Positions 31,651-40,519 of a DNA stretch of 64,000 bases are shown in pieces. Numbering within the stretch: position 1 is the first letter of the stretch; the number at the start of each line of letters is the position of its first letter. Both the position numbers and the translations under genes were made by a program. The stretch is from Panacagrimonas perspica (GTDB lineage Bacteria; Pseudomonadota; Gammaproteobacteria; Nevskiales; Nevskiaceae), in contig NZ_SOBT01000009.1 in assembly GCF_004364935.1 (NCBI RefSeq), forward strand, positions 686,898-750,897, read 5' to 3'. The notes below the pieces were generated by a model, which saw nothing but the letters and a program-made list of their open reading frames with translations, was not told where the DNA came from and ran no database searches.

Positions 31651-34146
31651 ATGGGGCCGCCAGCACGCCCCAGAGGGCCGGTCTTCGCCAACGGTCGGCG
31701 GGACGGGCGTGTATCGGAGCAAGTCTTGAACGCTAGCGCGGCACCCCAACCGCCCGCCGCAAGGCGCGGCCCGGAAGACGCAGCCACGTCCAAGCTGGTC
31801 GAGGAACTTCGTGCACTGGCGTCCGATACGCTCGGCCGCGGTATCGAGCGCATGTTCGATGGCGCCGACGACATGCTGTTCGAGATGGCCCGCCGCGCCT
31901 CCAACAACAAGGACCAGCGAATCTATTTCGACACGATGCGTGTCGTGCGCCTGGGCCGGCCGAAGATCGGCAAGATCTTCCGCGAGGAAATCAGCGCGGG
32001 CTTCGTGCCCGAATCGCAGCGCAAGGACGACGACAAGGCGCTCGAGATCGCGTTCGAGAATCTGAGCCTGCAGGAATCCAAGTCGCTGGAAGAATCGATC
32101 GCCATCTCGACGATGTCGAGCAAGGCCGAGAATCTCTACAGCCATCTGTTGTTCGAACTCGGGCGCCGGATCGAGTGGCTGATCAAGGAACACGGCGCGG
32201 CGATCTCCACCAACGCGCTGGCACCTGCGACGATCTCCGCGGCGTTCCGTCGCAGCGCCGAGGCGCTGGATGTCGAATTCGACATCGAGCTGGTGATCTT
32301 CAAGCTGTTCGATCGACTGGTGATCAGCGATCTGGGCGAGCTCTACAGTCGCGCCTTGCGTTTCCTGGACGAGAATGGGGTGAAGCCTGCGCCGATCGGT
32401 GGCGCGGGACCGCGTGCAGGATTGACCGGCGGCCAAGGCGGAATCCCGGGCGCAACCGGGCTGGATCCCTCGCAGATTCCGGCCGAAGCGATGCCCGGTG
32501 CCGGCCTGCCCGCACCGCAGGGCTACGGCTTCGCGCAGGCGCCGATGATGGACGCCGCAACGCTGAATGCCTTGCGCAACCTGAGCGGCTCCGGCGGCGC
32601 GATGGCCGTCGGTGCGCCGGCCTACGGTGGTGCAGGTGGGGGCGGCGCCAATTATTACGGCGACGTGCAGCTCGGCGCCGATCTGGTGGCCGTCGCATCG
32701 GGCCGCATCGTTCCGGGCTGGGAGGCGCCGCGCGCCTACGCCTATGTGCAGCGCGCCGGTGCCGTCGGCCAGATGTTCAACGAGCTGATGCAGGACCCCA
32801 GCCTGCCGGCTCCGCTGAAGCCGCGCTTCGATCAGCTGCGCTTCTCCGTCATCAAGAGTGCGCTGCGCGACACCAGCTTCTTCGCCGACCGCCAGCATCC
32901 GGTTCGCGGTCTGATGAACGAGCTGACCACGCTCGCCGCCAGTGCGCGAGCCAGCGGCATGGACGCGCTGCGCCGCATCGAGGAACTCGTCGGTCAGATC
33001 CAGGGCCAGTTCGACGTCGCGGCGGACGACGTCCGTTCGCAGTCCGCGCTGCCCGGCGCGGTCGACGAGAAGACGCTCGAGCAGTTCTTCGCGCAGCAGA
33101 AGGAAGACGCGCGCCAGCGCCGGCAGATCATCATCGAGCGCACGCGCCGCGTCGTCGCCGAAGAGCTCCAGCTGCAGACGCTGAGCCGCAAGATTCCGGA
33201 CGCCGTCTGGCCGCTGCTGAATTCGGGTTGGGCGCCGCTCGCGGCGTTGTGCCTGCTCAAGCTCGGTGGCGACAGCGACGGCTGGCGCGATGCCATGAAG
33301 CTGCTCAACCGCGTGCTCGATTCCGTCGACATCCGTCGTCCGGCGGCACGCAGCCGCGACAATGTCGACGAGCTTGCGCAGGATCTGGCCGACAGCTTCC
33401 ACGAAATCGGGATGATCCCGGACCGGATCCACGCGCTGCTGCGCAGCTGGCGCACCGGGATCGAGGAAGTCGAGGCTGCCGCCACGGCGCACCCTCCCGC
33501 ACCGCTGCCGGTCACGACGCCGTCGCTCGATGCCCCCGCGCCGGCCGTCGCGCCCGTCACCGTCCCGGCGAGTCTTTCGCCCGAGGTGCCGCTGGATCCG
33601 CAGGCGAAGGCGGTCGCGGACACCGCGGCGCTGCTGGATGAAATCCCGTTCGATCTCGATGGGCCGATCGCGCCCGCCGAACATCTCGTTCACGGCGACG
33701 ACGCGGCCGTCGCAGGAACCGGCGACGACGACGATGTCGAATCGTCATTGATGCCCGAGATCCCGCCGGAACTCCTGACAGCGACGCACGGGCAGCCCGC
33801 AGCATCGGCGGCGGAAGAGCTGACGGAAGTCGCCGGCGACCTGCCCGACCCGGTGACCTTGCTGGATCTTCTGATGGTCCTGAGCAGCTGGTTCCGCGTC
33901 TACGACCACGACCGCGGGCAGAACCGCTGGCTCAAGGTGATCGCGCACCATCCGGCCGAAGGCACGGTGACGTTCGCGGAGTTCAACGGGCAGAACAAGC
34001 TGCAGCTGCGCACACAGATGTTCCTGGACGACCTCGTCGCGGGTCGCGCCGAGCCGATCGATCTGGGACCGGCGGCGCGCCGCTCGCTCGATGCGTATCT
34101 GAATGCCCGTCGCAACGCGGCGGCACAGACAGAGGTCGCGGCCTAG
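31651..34146 (+). CDS. DUF1631 family protein
   Basis: 831 residues if it starts at ATG 31651. A TTG at 31726, with GGAG 6 nt upstream, would give 806 and fits the conserved region equally well. The N-terminal part is helical (RRASNNKDQRIYFDTMRVVRLGRPKI, shown here as the family's opening block). A glycine/alanine-rich linker lies near 255-345, a long helical region near 350-610, an acidic low-complexity linker near 610-740, and a C-terminal beta-rich segment (about 740-810) with WFRVYDHDRGQNRWLKV. No enzyme motif is visible. The family occurs in gammaproteobacteria and has no agreed function; the C-terminus recalls PilZ-like modules, which is only suggestive. Confidence 0.75.
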   Translation: MGPPARPRGPVFANGRRDGRVSEQVLNASAAPQPPAARRGPEDAATSKLVEELRALASDTLGRGIERMFDGADDMLFEMARRASNNKDQRIYFDTMRVVRLGRPKIGKIFREEISAGFVPESQRKDDDKALEIAFENLSLQESKSLEESIAISTMSSKAENLYSHLLFELGRRIEWLIKEHGAAISTNALAPATISAAFRRSAEALDVEFDIELVIFKLFDRLVISDLGELYSRALRFLDENGVKPAPIGGAGPRAGLTGGQGGIPGATGLDPSQIPAEAMPGAGLPAPQGYGFAQAPMMDAATLNALRNLSGSGGAMAVGAPAYGGAGGGGANYYGDVQLGADLVAVASGRIVPGWEAPRAYAYVQRAGAVGQMFNELMQDPSLPAPLKPRFDQLRFSVIKSALRDTSFFADRQHPVRGLMNELTTLAASARASGMDALRRIEELVGQIQGQFDVAADDVRSQSALPGAVDEKTLEQFFAQQKEDARQRRQIIIERTRRVVAEELQLQTLSRKIPDAVWPLLNSGWAPLAALCLLKLGGDSDGWRDAMKLLNRVLDSVDIRRPAARSRDNVDELAQDLADSFHEIGMIPDRIHALLRSWRTGIEEVEAAATAHPPAPLPVTTPSLDAPAPAVAPVTVPASLSPEVPLDPQAKAVADTAALLDEIPFDLDGPIAPAEHLVHGDDAAVAGTGDDDDVESSLMPEIPPELLTATHGQPAASAAEELTEVAGDLPDPVTLLDLLMVLSSWFRVYDHDRGQNRWLKVIAHHPAEGTVTFAEFNGQNKLQLRTQMFLDDLVAGRAEPIDLGPAARRSLDAYLNARRNAAAQTEVAA

Positions 34147-34212
34147 CGGGCGATCCGTTGCGGATCCTGTTGTCCGGGGATCGGGCAAAGGATCCGTTCG
34201 AGCGGACGCGAT

Positions 34213-34233
34213 CCCGGGCTTCGCCCGGGCTAC
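34213..34233. repeat. Lone REP-like half
   Basis: Right-type half CCCGGGCTTCGCCCGGGCTAC without a partner, between the convergent DUF1631 gene and the helical-protein gene. It may terminate both. Confidence 0.8.
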
Positions 34234-34243
34234 AACAGCGGCA

Positions 34244-35272
34244 TCACGTTGCGGCCAGGATCTTCTCGACCTTGCCGGAGCGATAGAACGGCTCCAGCAG
34301 CCGCCTTGCCGCCGGCTCCAGCTTGCCCGCGGCATGGAGTTGCGCGAGCACGTGCGGACCAAACCGCAGCGCCTCGACCAGCATCAGGTCGCGATCGATG
34401 CCCAGATCCTCGAGCAGATCGCTCAGCGAAGACGCGCCGTACTTGTCGAAAAACGTATCGATGCCGGTGCCGATCATCTGCGCGATGAAGTCGGTCCCGC
34501 GCAGCTCCTTCCAGCACTCGTAGAGCGTCACGAACAGCTCTTCCACATCGAGCGCGGAGAGGTCCTCGCGCAACTCGCCGATGCGCAGCTCGCGCAGGCG
34601 TTTCCAGGAATCGAGCGCCACCTCGCGCAACGCCTCGTCGTGCTCGCCATCGAGCAGCGACTGCGCCGTCTTCTGCGACACGCTGCCGACGCTGCGGCCG
34701 ATGTGCTGCTTGAGCCCGTCCTCGATCGCGTCCTCGAAACCCGCCGTTGCGCGCTTGACCACCGCACGACCCAGCTTGAGTGCAGAGCGTGCGCCCGGGA
34801 TGCCGGCCGGGATCGTGCTGCGCGCCAGGTAGTCGCGAATGCCGTTGTAGAGCAGGGCCGAGGCGATGCGCTCGTACAGCGGGCTGGCGATCACCTCGCC
34901 GACCAGACGCCGACGGATCGACTTGAGCGCGAGCACATGGTCGAGCAGATCCTCGAAGCGACGCTGCGAGATCAGGTCGGCCAGGCGGGTGCGCTCGTGC
35001 ACCGGATGTGCGTGCAAGGCCCGTGCGATATCACCGATCAGTTCCGGAATGCCGCCCTGAAGATCCAGTTCGATCGCATAGGTGCGCGCCGTGGCCTTGA
35101 TCATGTCGCGCGTGACCATCTGCTCGAGCTTCAGGTCCGCGGCGTCGGCCAGCGCCTGATCGAGCAGCGATTCGAGCAAGGGCTGGAGTTGCGCGCCGCG
35201 GAGTTGCTCGACGACGAAGGCGACATGCGCTTCGAGCAGCGCCTCGGCAGGTTTGAGCTTGGTTTTCTTCAC
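34244..35272 (-). CDS. Helical protein of unknown function
   Basis: 342 residues, almost entirely predicted helix, with a basic start (MKKTKLKPAEALLEAHVAF) and no signal peptide or strong membrane span. A glycine-bearing amphipathic stretch near 155-175 (STIPAGIPGARSALKLG) recalls membrane-surface association. I cannot assign a family. It is conserved-looking by codon use and frame integrity and is transcribed alone, between a lone REP half and a paired REP element. Confidence 0.65.
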   Translation of the reverse strand: MKKTKLKPAEALLEAHVAFVVEQLRGAQLQPLLESLLDQALADAADLKLEQMVTRDMIKATARTYAIELDLQGGIPELIGDIARALHAHPVHERTRLADLISQRRFEDLLDHVLALKSIRRRLVGEVIASPLYERIASALLYNGIRDYLARSTIPAGIPGARSALKLGRAVVKRATAGFEDAIEDGLKQHIGRSVGSVSQKTAQSLLDGEHDEALREVALDSWKRLRELRIGELREDLSALDVEELFVTLYECWKELRGTDFIAQMIGTGIDTFFDKYGASSLSDLLEDLGIDRDLMLVEALRFGPHVLAQLHAAGKLEPAARRLLEPFYRSGKVEKILAAT

Positions 35273-35372
35273 GAGGCAGTGTCGACGGAAAGACGAGCCC
35301 CAGCCTAATGCCTGGCCCGGCCGGAACCGATGACCGCTCGGCCTTTCGCAAAGGCTCGACGGCGAGCGCTCG

Positions 35373-35445
35373 CGTAGCCCGGGTGAAACCCGGGAGCCCT
35401 TGCTTGATGTGAGGAGAAACGCCCCCGGGTTTCACCCGGGCTACG
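35373..35445. repeat. REP-like palindromic repeat, paired copy 4
   Basis: TGAAA-subtype element immediately past the coq7 stop (5 bp away on the minus strand). It is positioned as an mRNA end for the tam-sanA-coq7 run. Confidence 0.9.
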
Positions 35446-35450
35446 CCGAC

Positions 35451-36089
35451 TCAGAACCGGTACGCGCCTTCCTTCATGACCTTCGCGATACGGCGCATCA
35501 GGCCGCGCACCGGCGCCGGCAGCGGCGCCCCGCCCATGTGTTCGGCTTCCAGGCCGTGCCGCTGTTCGTCGGCACGCATCGCCTGCAGCACCTCGCGCGA
35601 CTTCGCATCGCCGGCCGGCAGCTTCTGGATGTGCTCGTCGAGATGTTCGGACACCTGGCGCTCGGTCTCGGCGACGAAGCCCAGGCTCCAGCGATCGCCG
35701 AACAATCCGGCCGCGGCGCCCATCGCGAACGAGGCGCCGTACCACAGCGGACGAAGGCGGCTGGGACCGTCGCCGAGTTCCTGCAGCCGCGACTCGCACC
35801 ATTCGAGATGGTTCTGCTCTTCGCCCGCGGCTTCGAGCAGATGCCGCCGCGTCTCTGGATTGCGCGCCGTGAGCGCCTGGCCGTGATACAGGCCCTGCGC
35901 GGCGACTTCGCCCGCGTGATTCACGCGCATCAGGTTGGCGGCCTCGCGGCGCGCGGCGTCGTCGAGTGCCGCACCAGGCGCTGCGGCCGGCGGGGACGGC
36001 GTCTGGCGGCTACCGCCGAACAGCGATCCGAGCCCCTCGGCCAGGCCCATCACGACGCGGTCGGCCGGTGAATAGTCGCGCTGCGTCAT
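35451..36089 (-). CDS. coq7: 2-polyprenyl-3-methyl-6-methoxy-1,4-benzoquinol hydroxylase
   Basis: 212 residues. All six diiron ligands of the Coq7 family are present: E61 (NHAGEVAA), E91 and H94 (EEQNHLEW), E143 (ETERQ), E175 and H178 (ADEQRHG). It performs the penultimate ring hydroxylation in ubiquinone synthesis at the inner membrane. The ATG overlaps the stop of the SanA-like gene (TGATG), so translation is coupled. The window also holds a chorismatase at 54 kb that could supply 4-hydroxybenzoate to the same pathway. Confidence 0.95.
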   Translation of the reverse strand: MTQRDYSPADRVVMGLAEGLGSLFGGSRQTPSPPAAAPGAALDDAARREAANLMRVNHAGEVAAQGLYHGQALTARNPETRRHLLEAAGEEQNHLEWCESRLQELGDGPSRLRPLWYGASFAMGAAAGLFGDRWSLGFVAETERQVSEHLDEHIQKLPAGDAKSREVLQAMRADEQRHGLEAEHMGGAPLPAPVRGLMRRIAKVMKEGAYRF

Positions 36090-36847
36090 CAGGTGGACTC
36101 GCGTCGCGGCGGCAGCGATGGCGACGGCGCTGCCGGCGGCACCGATGAATCATCCGGCTGCATCGAATCGGGCGGCGGCAGAAGCTGGACCTCGGGCCGC
36201 ATCTCGATGGGCTCGGGCGCACCGAGGAACCGCGGCTTGGTGCGCAGCACGAACAGGTCGAGCACGGCCTTGACGCGCGCGAGGATCTCGCGCGGCGGGT
36301 TGCGCCGCCCGTAATCCAGATTCGGGCCCGCCGGCGCAACGAATGCCGCCACGCGCATGCCCAGCTTCTTGCCGAGGAAGACCGCGCGGTAGGCGTGGTA
36401 GCGCTGCGTGATGATCGTGCAGCGGGTCACGCCGAACACATGCTGTGCACGCGCCAGCGAATCGAGCGTGCGGAACCCGGCGAAATCCATCGTGATGACT
36501 TTCTCGGGCACGCCCGCTTTTACCAGCGCCTGGCGCATGCGCTTGGGCTCGTTGTAGTTCTCGCTCGGGTTGGAGCCGCTGACGATCAGGTGCTTGACCT
36601 TGCCCATGCGGTACAGCTCCGCCGCCGCACGCAGGCGCTCGTTGAACTGCGGATTGGACTCGCCCTCGCGCGTATACGAACTGGTGCCGAGCACGATGCC
36701 GACGTCGTTCTCCGGCAGCAGCGCGTAGTTCGTGTACAGGTAGGCATCCGTGCTGTTGATCACCCAGCGGTTGCACAGCACCACGAACAGGGTGAACAGG
36801 CCCAGGCTCCACCAGAACAACATGCGTAGGCGACGCCTGCGTCTCAA
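36089..36847 (-). CDS. SanA/YdcF-type DUF218 membrane protein
   Basis: 252 residues. A basic N-terminus and one membrane helix (about 10-30) precede a DUF218 domain with VGIVLGTSSYTREGESN, NERLRAAAELYRMGKVKHLIVSGSN (shown as its two halves in sequence), the FRTLDSLARAQHVFG segment and IITQRYHAYRAVFLGKKLG. This matches SanA, which affects envelope permeability to vancomycin in enterics. The C-terminal 35 residues are Pro/Ser-rich and not part of the domain. It lies between tamB and coq7; an envelope role fits the tam genes upstream. Confidence 0.85.
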   Translation of the reverse strand: MRRRRRLRMLFWWSLGLFTLFVVLCNRWVINSTDAYLYTNYALLPENDVGIVLGTSSYTREGESNPQFNERLRAAAELYRMGKVKHLIVSGSNPSENYNEPKRMRQALVKAGVPEKVITMDFAGFRTLDSLARAQHVFGVTRCTIITQRYHAYRAVFLGKKLGMRVAAFVAPAGPNLDYGRRNPPREILARVKAVLDLFVLRTKPRFLGAPEPIEMRPEVQLLPPPDSMQPDDSSVPPAAPSPSLPPRREST

Positions 36848-36931
36848 GTCGCGGACTCCATTGAAGTGGGGAAGAAAGGTTAGGAACCGAAGTTTAACGG
36901 CGGCAGACGCAATGCGGACATGAAACGGGCG

Positions 36932-39900
36932 TCAGCGTTCCAGCGTGTACAGAAGGTCGCCGCCCGTATGCACGCCCGACTCCGTGGAAAACTTGAATCC
37001 GTGGCCCAGGTCGTACAGCAGCTTGAAGACCTGGCCCGGCTGGAAAATACCGACTCCGTAGGACACGTAGAGTTTCGGCGACAGGTATTTACCGACGGTG
37101 AACCGCGCCTGGTCGGCCTGCTCGCCGGCCTCGGCGCCGATCGAGATGTCGTCGATGCCCAGGCCTCCACGGACGTTCTGCGCCAGGAAGTCGGTGCCGG
37201 TAAGGCCCAGTGAAAGCGCTGCGTTGGCCAGCATCGCGCGCTCGTCGGCGCCGTTGCCTTCTTCGATCGAGCGTCCCAGCACCAGCCACGAGAGCTGGCG
37301 CTCACGCGGCATCGCCGGCGTCGAGAACAACTGGAACTCCGGCTTGTCGAGCGTACCGCGCACCATCACGCCGACCTCGATGTCCTCGCGTGGCTTGCGC
37401 AGCGCGCGAATCTCGATCGCGGGCTCGGTCAGCGGCCCGCCGTTGAACAGCAGACGCCCGGTCTCGATCTCGAGATCCTGACCGTAGGCCTTGTAGCGGC
37501 CCTCGACGAGGCGCACTTCGCCGCGCCCGCTGCTGCTGCGGCCGGGCATCTCGATGGCGCGCACGCTGCCTTCGAGCCGCGTCTTCAGTCCGAAGCCCTC
37601 GAAGCGCACTTTCGACCCGAGCACCAGGCGCACATCCGCGTGCAGCTCGAGTTTGGCGTCGTCCACGCTCTTCTGCTCGCCGGTGATGATCACCTGGTCA
37701 CTGCTCACGCCGATGCCCGTGTCGAAGCTGGGCGGCGTGATGTCGGCACGCGGCACTTCGATATCGCCGCGCAGCTCGAGCCGGTTGCCGACCAGATTCA
37801 GATCCAGCTTGGGACTCACCCACGCCCGCGCTTCGGCCATGTCCGCGGCCTGGAACTGGTCGCCGCGGATCGCGATCTCGATCTTGCGCGGCTCGCTCGC
37901 GAGATTCGCGCTGCCGTCCACGGTGAGCGTCCCGCCTCCGGACTTGGCGGACGCGGAGATCTTCAGCACGCCGTCGTCGGCCTGCGTGCCGACGCGCGCG
38001 CGCAGTTCGGTCAGCTCGATGCCGGGTGTCGCGAGATCGAGCGTCGCGTCGAGCAGTTCGATCTGTCCTTCGGGCCGCGGCCGCGCGAGCGTACCGGTCC
38101 AGTTCATGCGGCCTTCGATGCGCCCGCTGACCTTCGTGATCTCCTCGGTCGCGATGCGCAGGAAACCCAGGTCCTCGAGCTTCACGTCGAGCTGTCCGCT
38201 CAGCGGCCGCGTCGCGTAGTCGTCTCCGCCGGCCGCCAGTTCGCCATCGAATTTCACCAGGCCGTTCTGCAGCGGCAGCTTCACGCGCGCCACGACGCGA
38301 CCGCCGACTTCCTCGAGCAACAGCGACCCGCGCTCGGCCTGCAGCAGGAGCTGCCCGTCGCGCCGCACCTCGGTCGGATCCGTCGCCAGATCCGCGCGCG
38401 CCTCCGACAACACGCCGTCGCGCAGTTCGAACAATCCGGTGCCGTCGACGCCGCCGGTGAGTTCCCAGCCCGCCGGCAGGAAACTCTTGAAGTACGCGAA
38501 GTCGAGCTGCTCGAGACGGAACGCCGCGCGCAGCAACCCGGCCTGGCGCGTCACCTGTGCGCAGGCGCGTGAATCGGCGGCGCTCCAGCAGGCGGGTTCG
38601 AGCCGCACGCTGGCTGCGTCGATGCGCAGCGCGGCGGCCTCCTCGAGCGTCCACGGCGTGAGGCCCTCGGGTGCGGCGCGACCGCTCGCGACCGTTCCGC
38701 TCCAGGCCTGGCGCGCCACGTCGAAAGCGCCGTGGAATTCGAGGTCGATGTCCGCCGGCTCCGAATCGATGCCCAGCTTCAGCACGTGGTCCGAAGCGCG
38801 GCCCGCGAGCGTGGCCTGCGCGCGCGCCATCGTCGTCGGCCCGCTCAGCTCCAGCACCGCGAGGTCGAGCTTCCACGCACCGGCGAGATCGACATCGGCG
38901 TCGAGGTCGGCGCGACGGATCACCAGCGTGTCGTACTCGAAACCGTCGACTGCACCCTTGGCGATCACGTGCGGCGCCTCGAGCGATCCGCGCACGCTCG
39001 CATCGAGCTTCGCGCGGCCGCGCAGACCGGGCCACAGCGCTGCGAGATTCGGACTGTCCAGCCGCGCCGTCAGATCGAACGGCGGCGTGACCTGCCCCTG
39101 GGCCTCGAGCTTGGTCTGGCCGGTGACGAGCTGCATCGCGTCGAGCTTCACGCTCGCGCCGATCGCGGTGCCGCGGGCGTCGAGCGCCAGCGGATAGTCG
39201 CGCAGGCGCGAGTCCTTCAGCGCGACGGTGAACTGCACTTCGGGTTCTTCGCCGTGCATCGTCGTGCGCGCCTTGACGGTGCCGTTGAGCCGGCCCGGCC
39301 ACGCCGGCGCGATCAGTCCCGGATCGAGGTCCTGCACGCGCAGGTCGGAATCGGCGACCAGCGCGGGCGACCATTCCACTCTGGCCTTGCCCTCGATCTT
39401 CGCCTTGGCCACCGCGAAGCGCAGCGCGTCGAGCACGATGTGGTCGAGGCCGCCGCTGCCGGAGGCGCGCGCATTGCCTTTCTGGCCCTCGGCCGCGAGA
39501 TCGGCGTCCAGCGAATAGCGATACGCCTGCGGTGTGCCGGTGACGTCGAGCCCACCCTTGGCGCTGGCCACACGCGGCGCGCCGCTCAACGGCCAGGTCA
39601 GGTTCGTCCAGTCGAGCCGCGCTTCGAGCTGCTCCGCGGCGTAGTGGCCATGCCCGCGAATCGACGCGGTGTCTCCCAGTGCCAGCTCCGTCTGCGCACG
39701 CAGATCCTTCGCGGTGCCTTCGAGCTTGAGCGTGCCGCTGCGGCTGGTCACCGTCGGCTCGCCGAGCAGCGGCCAGCGCAGGTCCGTCCATTTCAGGTCG
39801 AGATGCGAATCACGATCGTCCAGCCGCACCAGGCCCTGGGCGTCGATGCGCGCCGGCTTCTCGCCGCTGGTGACCACCGCGAGCTTCTCGATGCGCACGG

Positions 39901-40519
39901 ATGCGGGGGCGAGCGTGGCCTGCGCGCTGGCCGCAATGCCCCCCACCGTGTCGTGATGGCCTTCGAGATGCTCGACGGCAAAACGGGCGTCCACCCATTC
40001 GAAGCGATCGATCCTCGCGCCGGTGACGACCTGCGGCGGCGCTTCGGGCTCATTCGCGTCGTCCGGCGGCGGCAGGTGGACCTCCAGCCGGTCCAGGCTC
40101 GCGCGATCCACGATGACCGACACCGGAAGCTGTGGCACGCGCGCAGGCGTGTCGTCCTGCGGCTCGTCGTCCTTCTCGCGCAGACGCACGACGAGCGTCC
40201 CTGCCGCGAGATTCGAGATGCGCGCCTGACTGCGCAGCAGGGCGCCGGGCGCCCATTCGAGCCGCGCGTGGTCGAGTTCGATCTGCACGCCGGGCACTTC
40301 GAGCTTCAGGCCCTCGATGCTCAGCGGCCCCAGCAGCCGGCCTTCGACGTTCTCGACGCGCAACTCGGCCAGGCCCGCACGCGGAATCCAGTCGAACACC
40401 CAGCGCGCACCGTCCTGCGTTCCCACCACCCAGCCGGCGAAGAACATCGCGCCGACGACCAGGCCCGACAGCAGCACGCCGCAGATCACCATCACGATGC
40501 CGATGGCTCGCATGACCAT
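36932..40519 (-). CDS. tamB: Translocation and assembly module subunit TamB
   Basis: 1195 residues. An N-terminal signal-anchor helix (about 3-30, IGIVMVICGVLLSGLVVGAMF) is followed by a very long periplasmic region of repeating beta-strands (AsmA-like/DUF490) and the conserved TamB C-terminal domain (LPVPKSEIELRxx-like region, TFVGRSIEEGNG-type motif seen as WLVLGRSIEEGNG, and the terminal LLYDLGHGFKFSTESG). It bridges the inner membrane to TamA or BamA and is implicated in phospholipid transport or outer-membrane protein assembly. The ATG overlaps the tamA stop (TGATG). A second ATG two codons later is possible. Confidence 0.93.
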   Translation of the reverse strand: MVMRAIGIVMVICGVLLSGLVVGAMFFAGWVVGTQDGARWVFDWIPRAGLAELRVENVEGRLLGPLSIEGLKLEVPGVQIELDHARLEWAPGALLRSQARISNLAAGTLVVRLREKDDEPQDDTPARVPQLPVSVIVDRASLDRLEVHLPPPDDANEPEAPPQVVTGARIDRFEWVDARFAVEHLEGHHDTVGGIAASAQATLAPASVRIEKLAVVTSGEKPARIDAQGLVRLDDRDSHLDLKWTDLRWPLLGEPTVTSRSGTLKLEGTAKDLRAQTELALGDTASIRGHGHYAAEQLEARLDWTNLTWPLSGAPRVASAKGGLDVTGTPQAYRYSLDADLAAEGQKGNARASGSGGLDHIVLDALRFAVAKAKIEGKARVEWSPALVADSDLRVQDLDPGLIAPAWPGRLNGTVKARTTMHGEEPEVQFTVALKDSRLRDYPLALDARGTAIGASVKLDAMQLVTGQTKLEAQGQVTPPFDLTARLDSPNLAALWPGLRGRAKLDASVRGSLEAPHVIAKGAVDGFEYDTLVIRRADLDADVDLAGAWKLDLAVLELSGPTTMARAQATLAGRASDHVLKLGIDSEPADIDLEFHGAFDVARQAWSGTVASGRAAPEGLTPWTLEEAAALRIDAASVRLEPACWSAADSRACAQVTRQAGLLRAAFRLEQLDFAYFKSFLPAGWELTGGVDGTGLFELRDGVLSEARADLATDPTEVRRDGQLLLQAERGSLLLEEVGGRVVARVKLPLQNGLVKFDGELAAGGDDYATRPLSGQLDVKLEDLGFLRIATEEITKVSGRIEGRMNWTGTLARPRPEGQIELLDATLDLATPGIELTELRARVGTQADDGVLKISASAKSGGGTLTVDGSANLASEPRKIEIAIRGDQFQAADMAEARAWVSPKLDLNLVGNRLELRGDIEVPRADITPPSFDTGIGVSSDQVIITGEQKSVDDAKLELHADVRLVLGSKVRFEGFGLKTRLEGSVRAIEMPGRSSSGRGEVRLVEGRYKAYGQDLEIETGRLLFNGGPLTEPAIEIRALRKPREDIEVGVMVRGTLDKPEFQLFSTPAMPRERQLSWLVLGRSIEEGNGADERAMLANAALSLGLTGTDFLAQNVRGGLGIDDISIGAEAGEQADQARFTVGKYLSPKLYVSYGVGIFQPGQVFKLLYDLGHGFKFSTESGVHTGGDLLYTLER

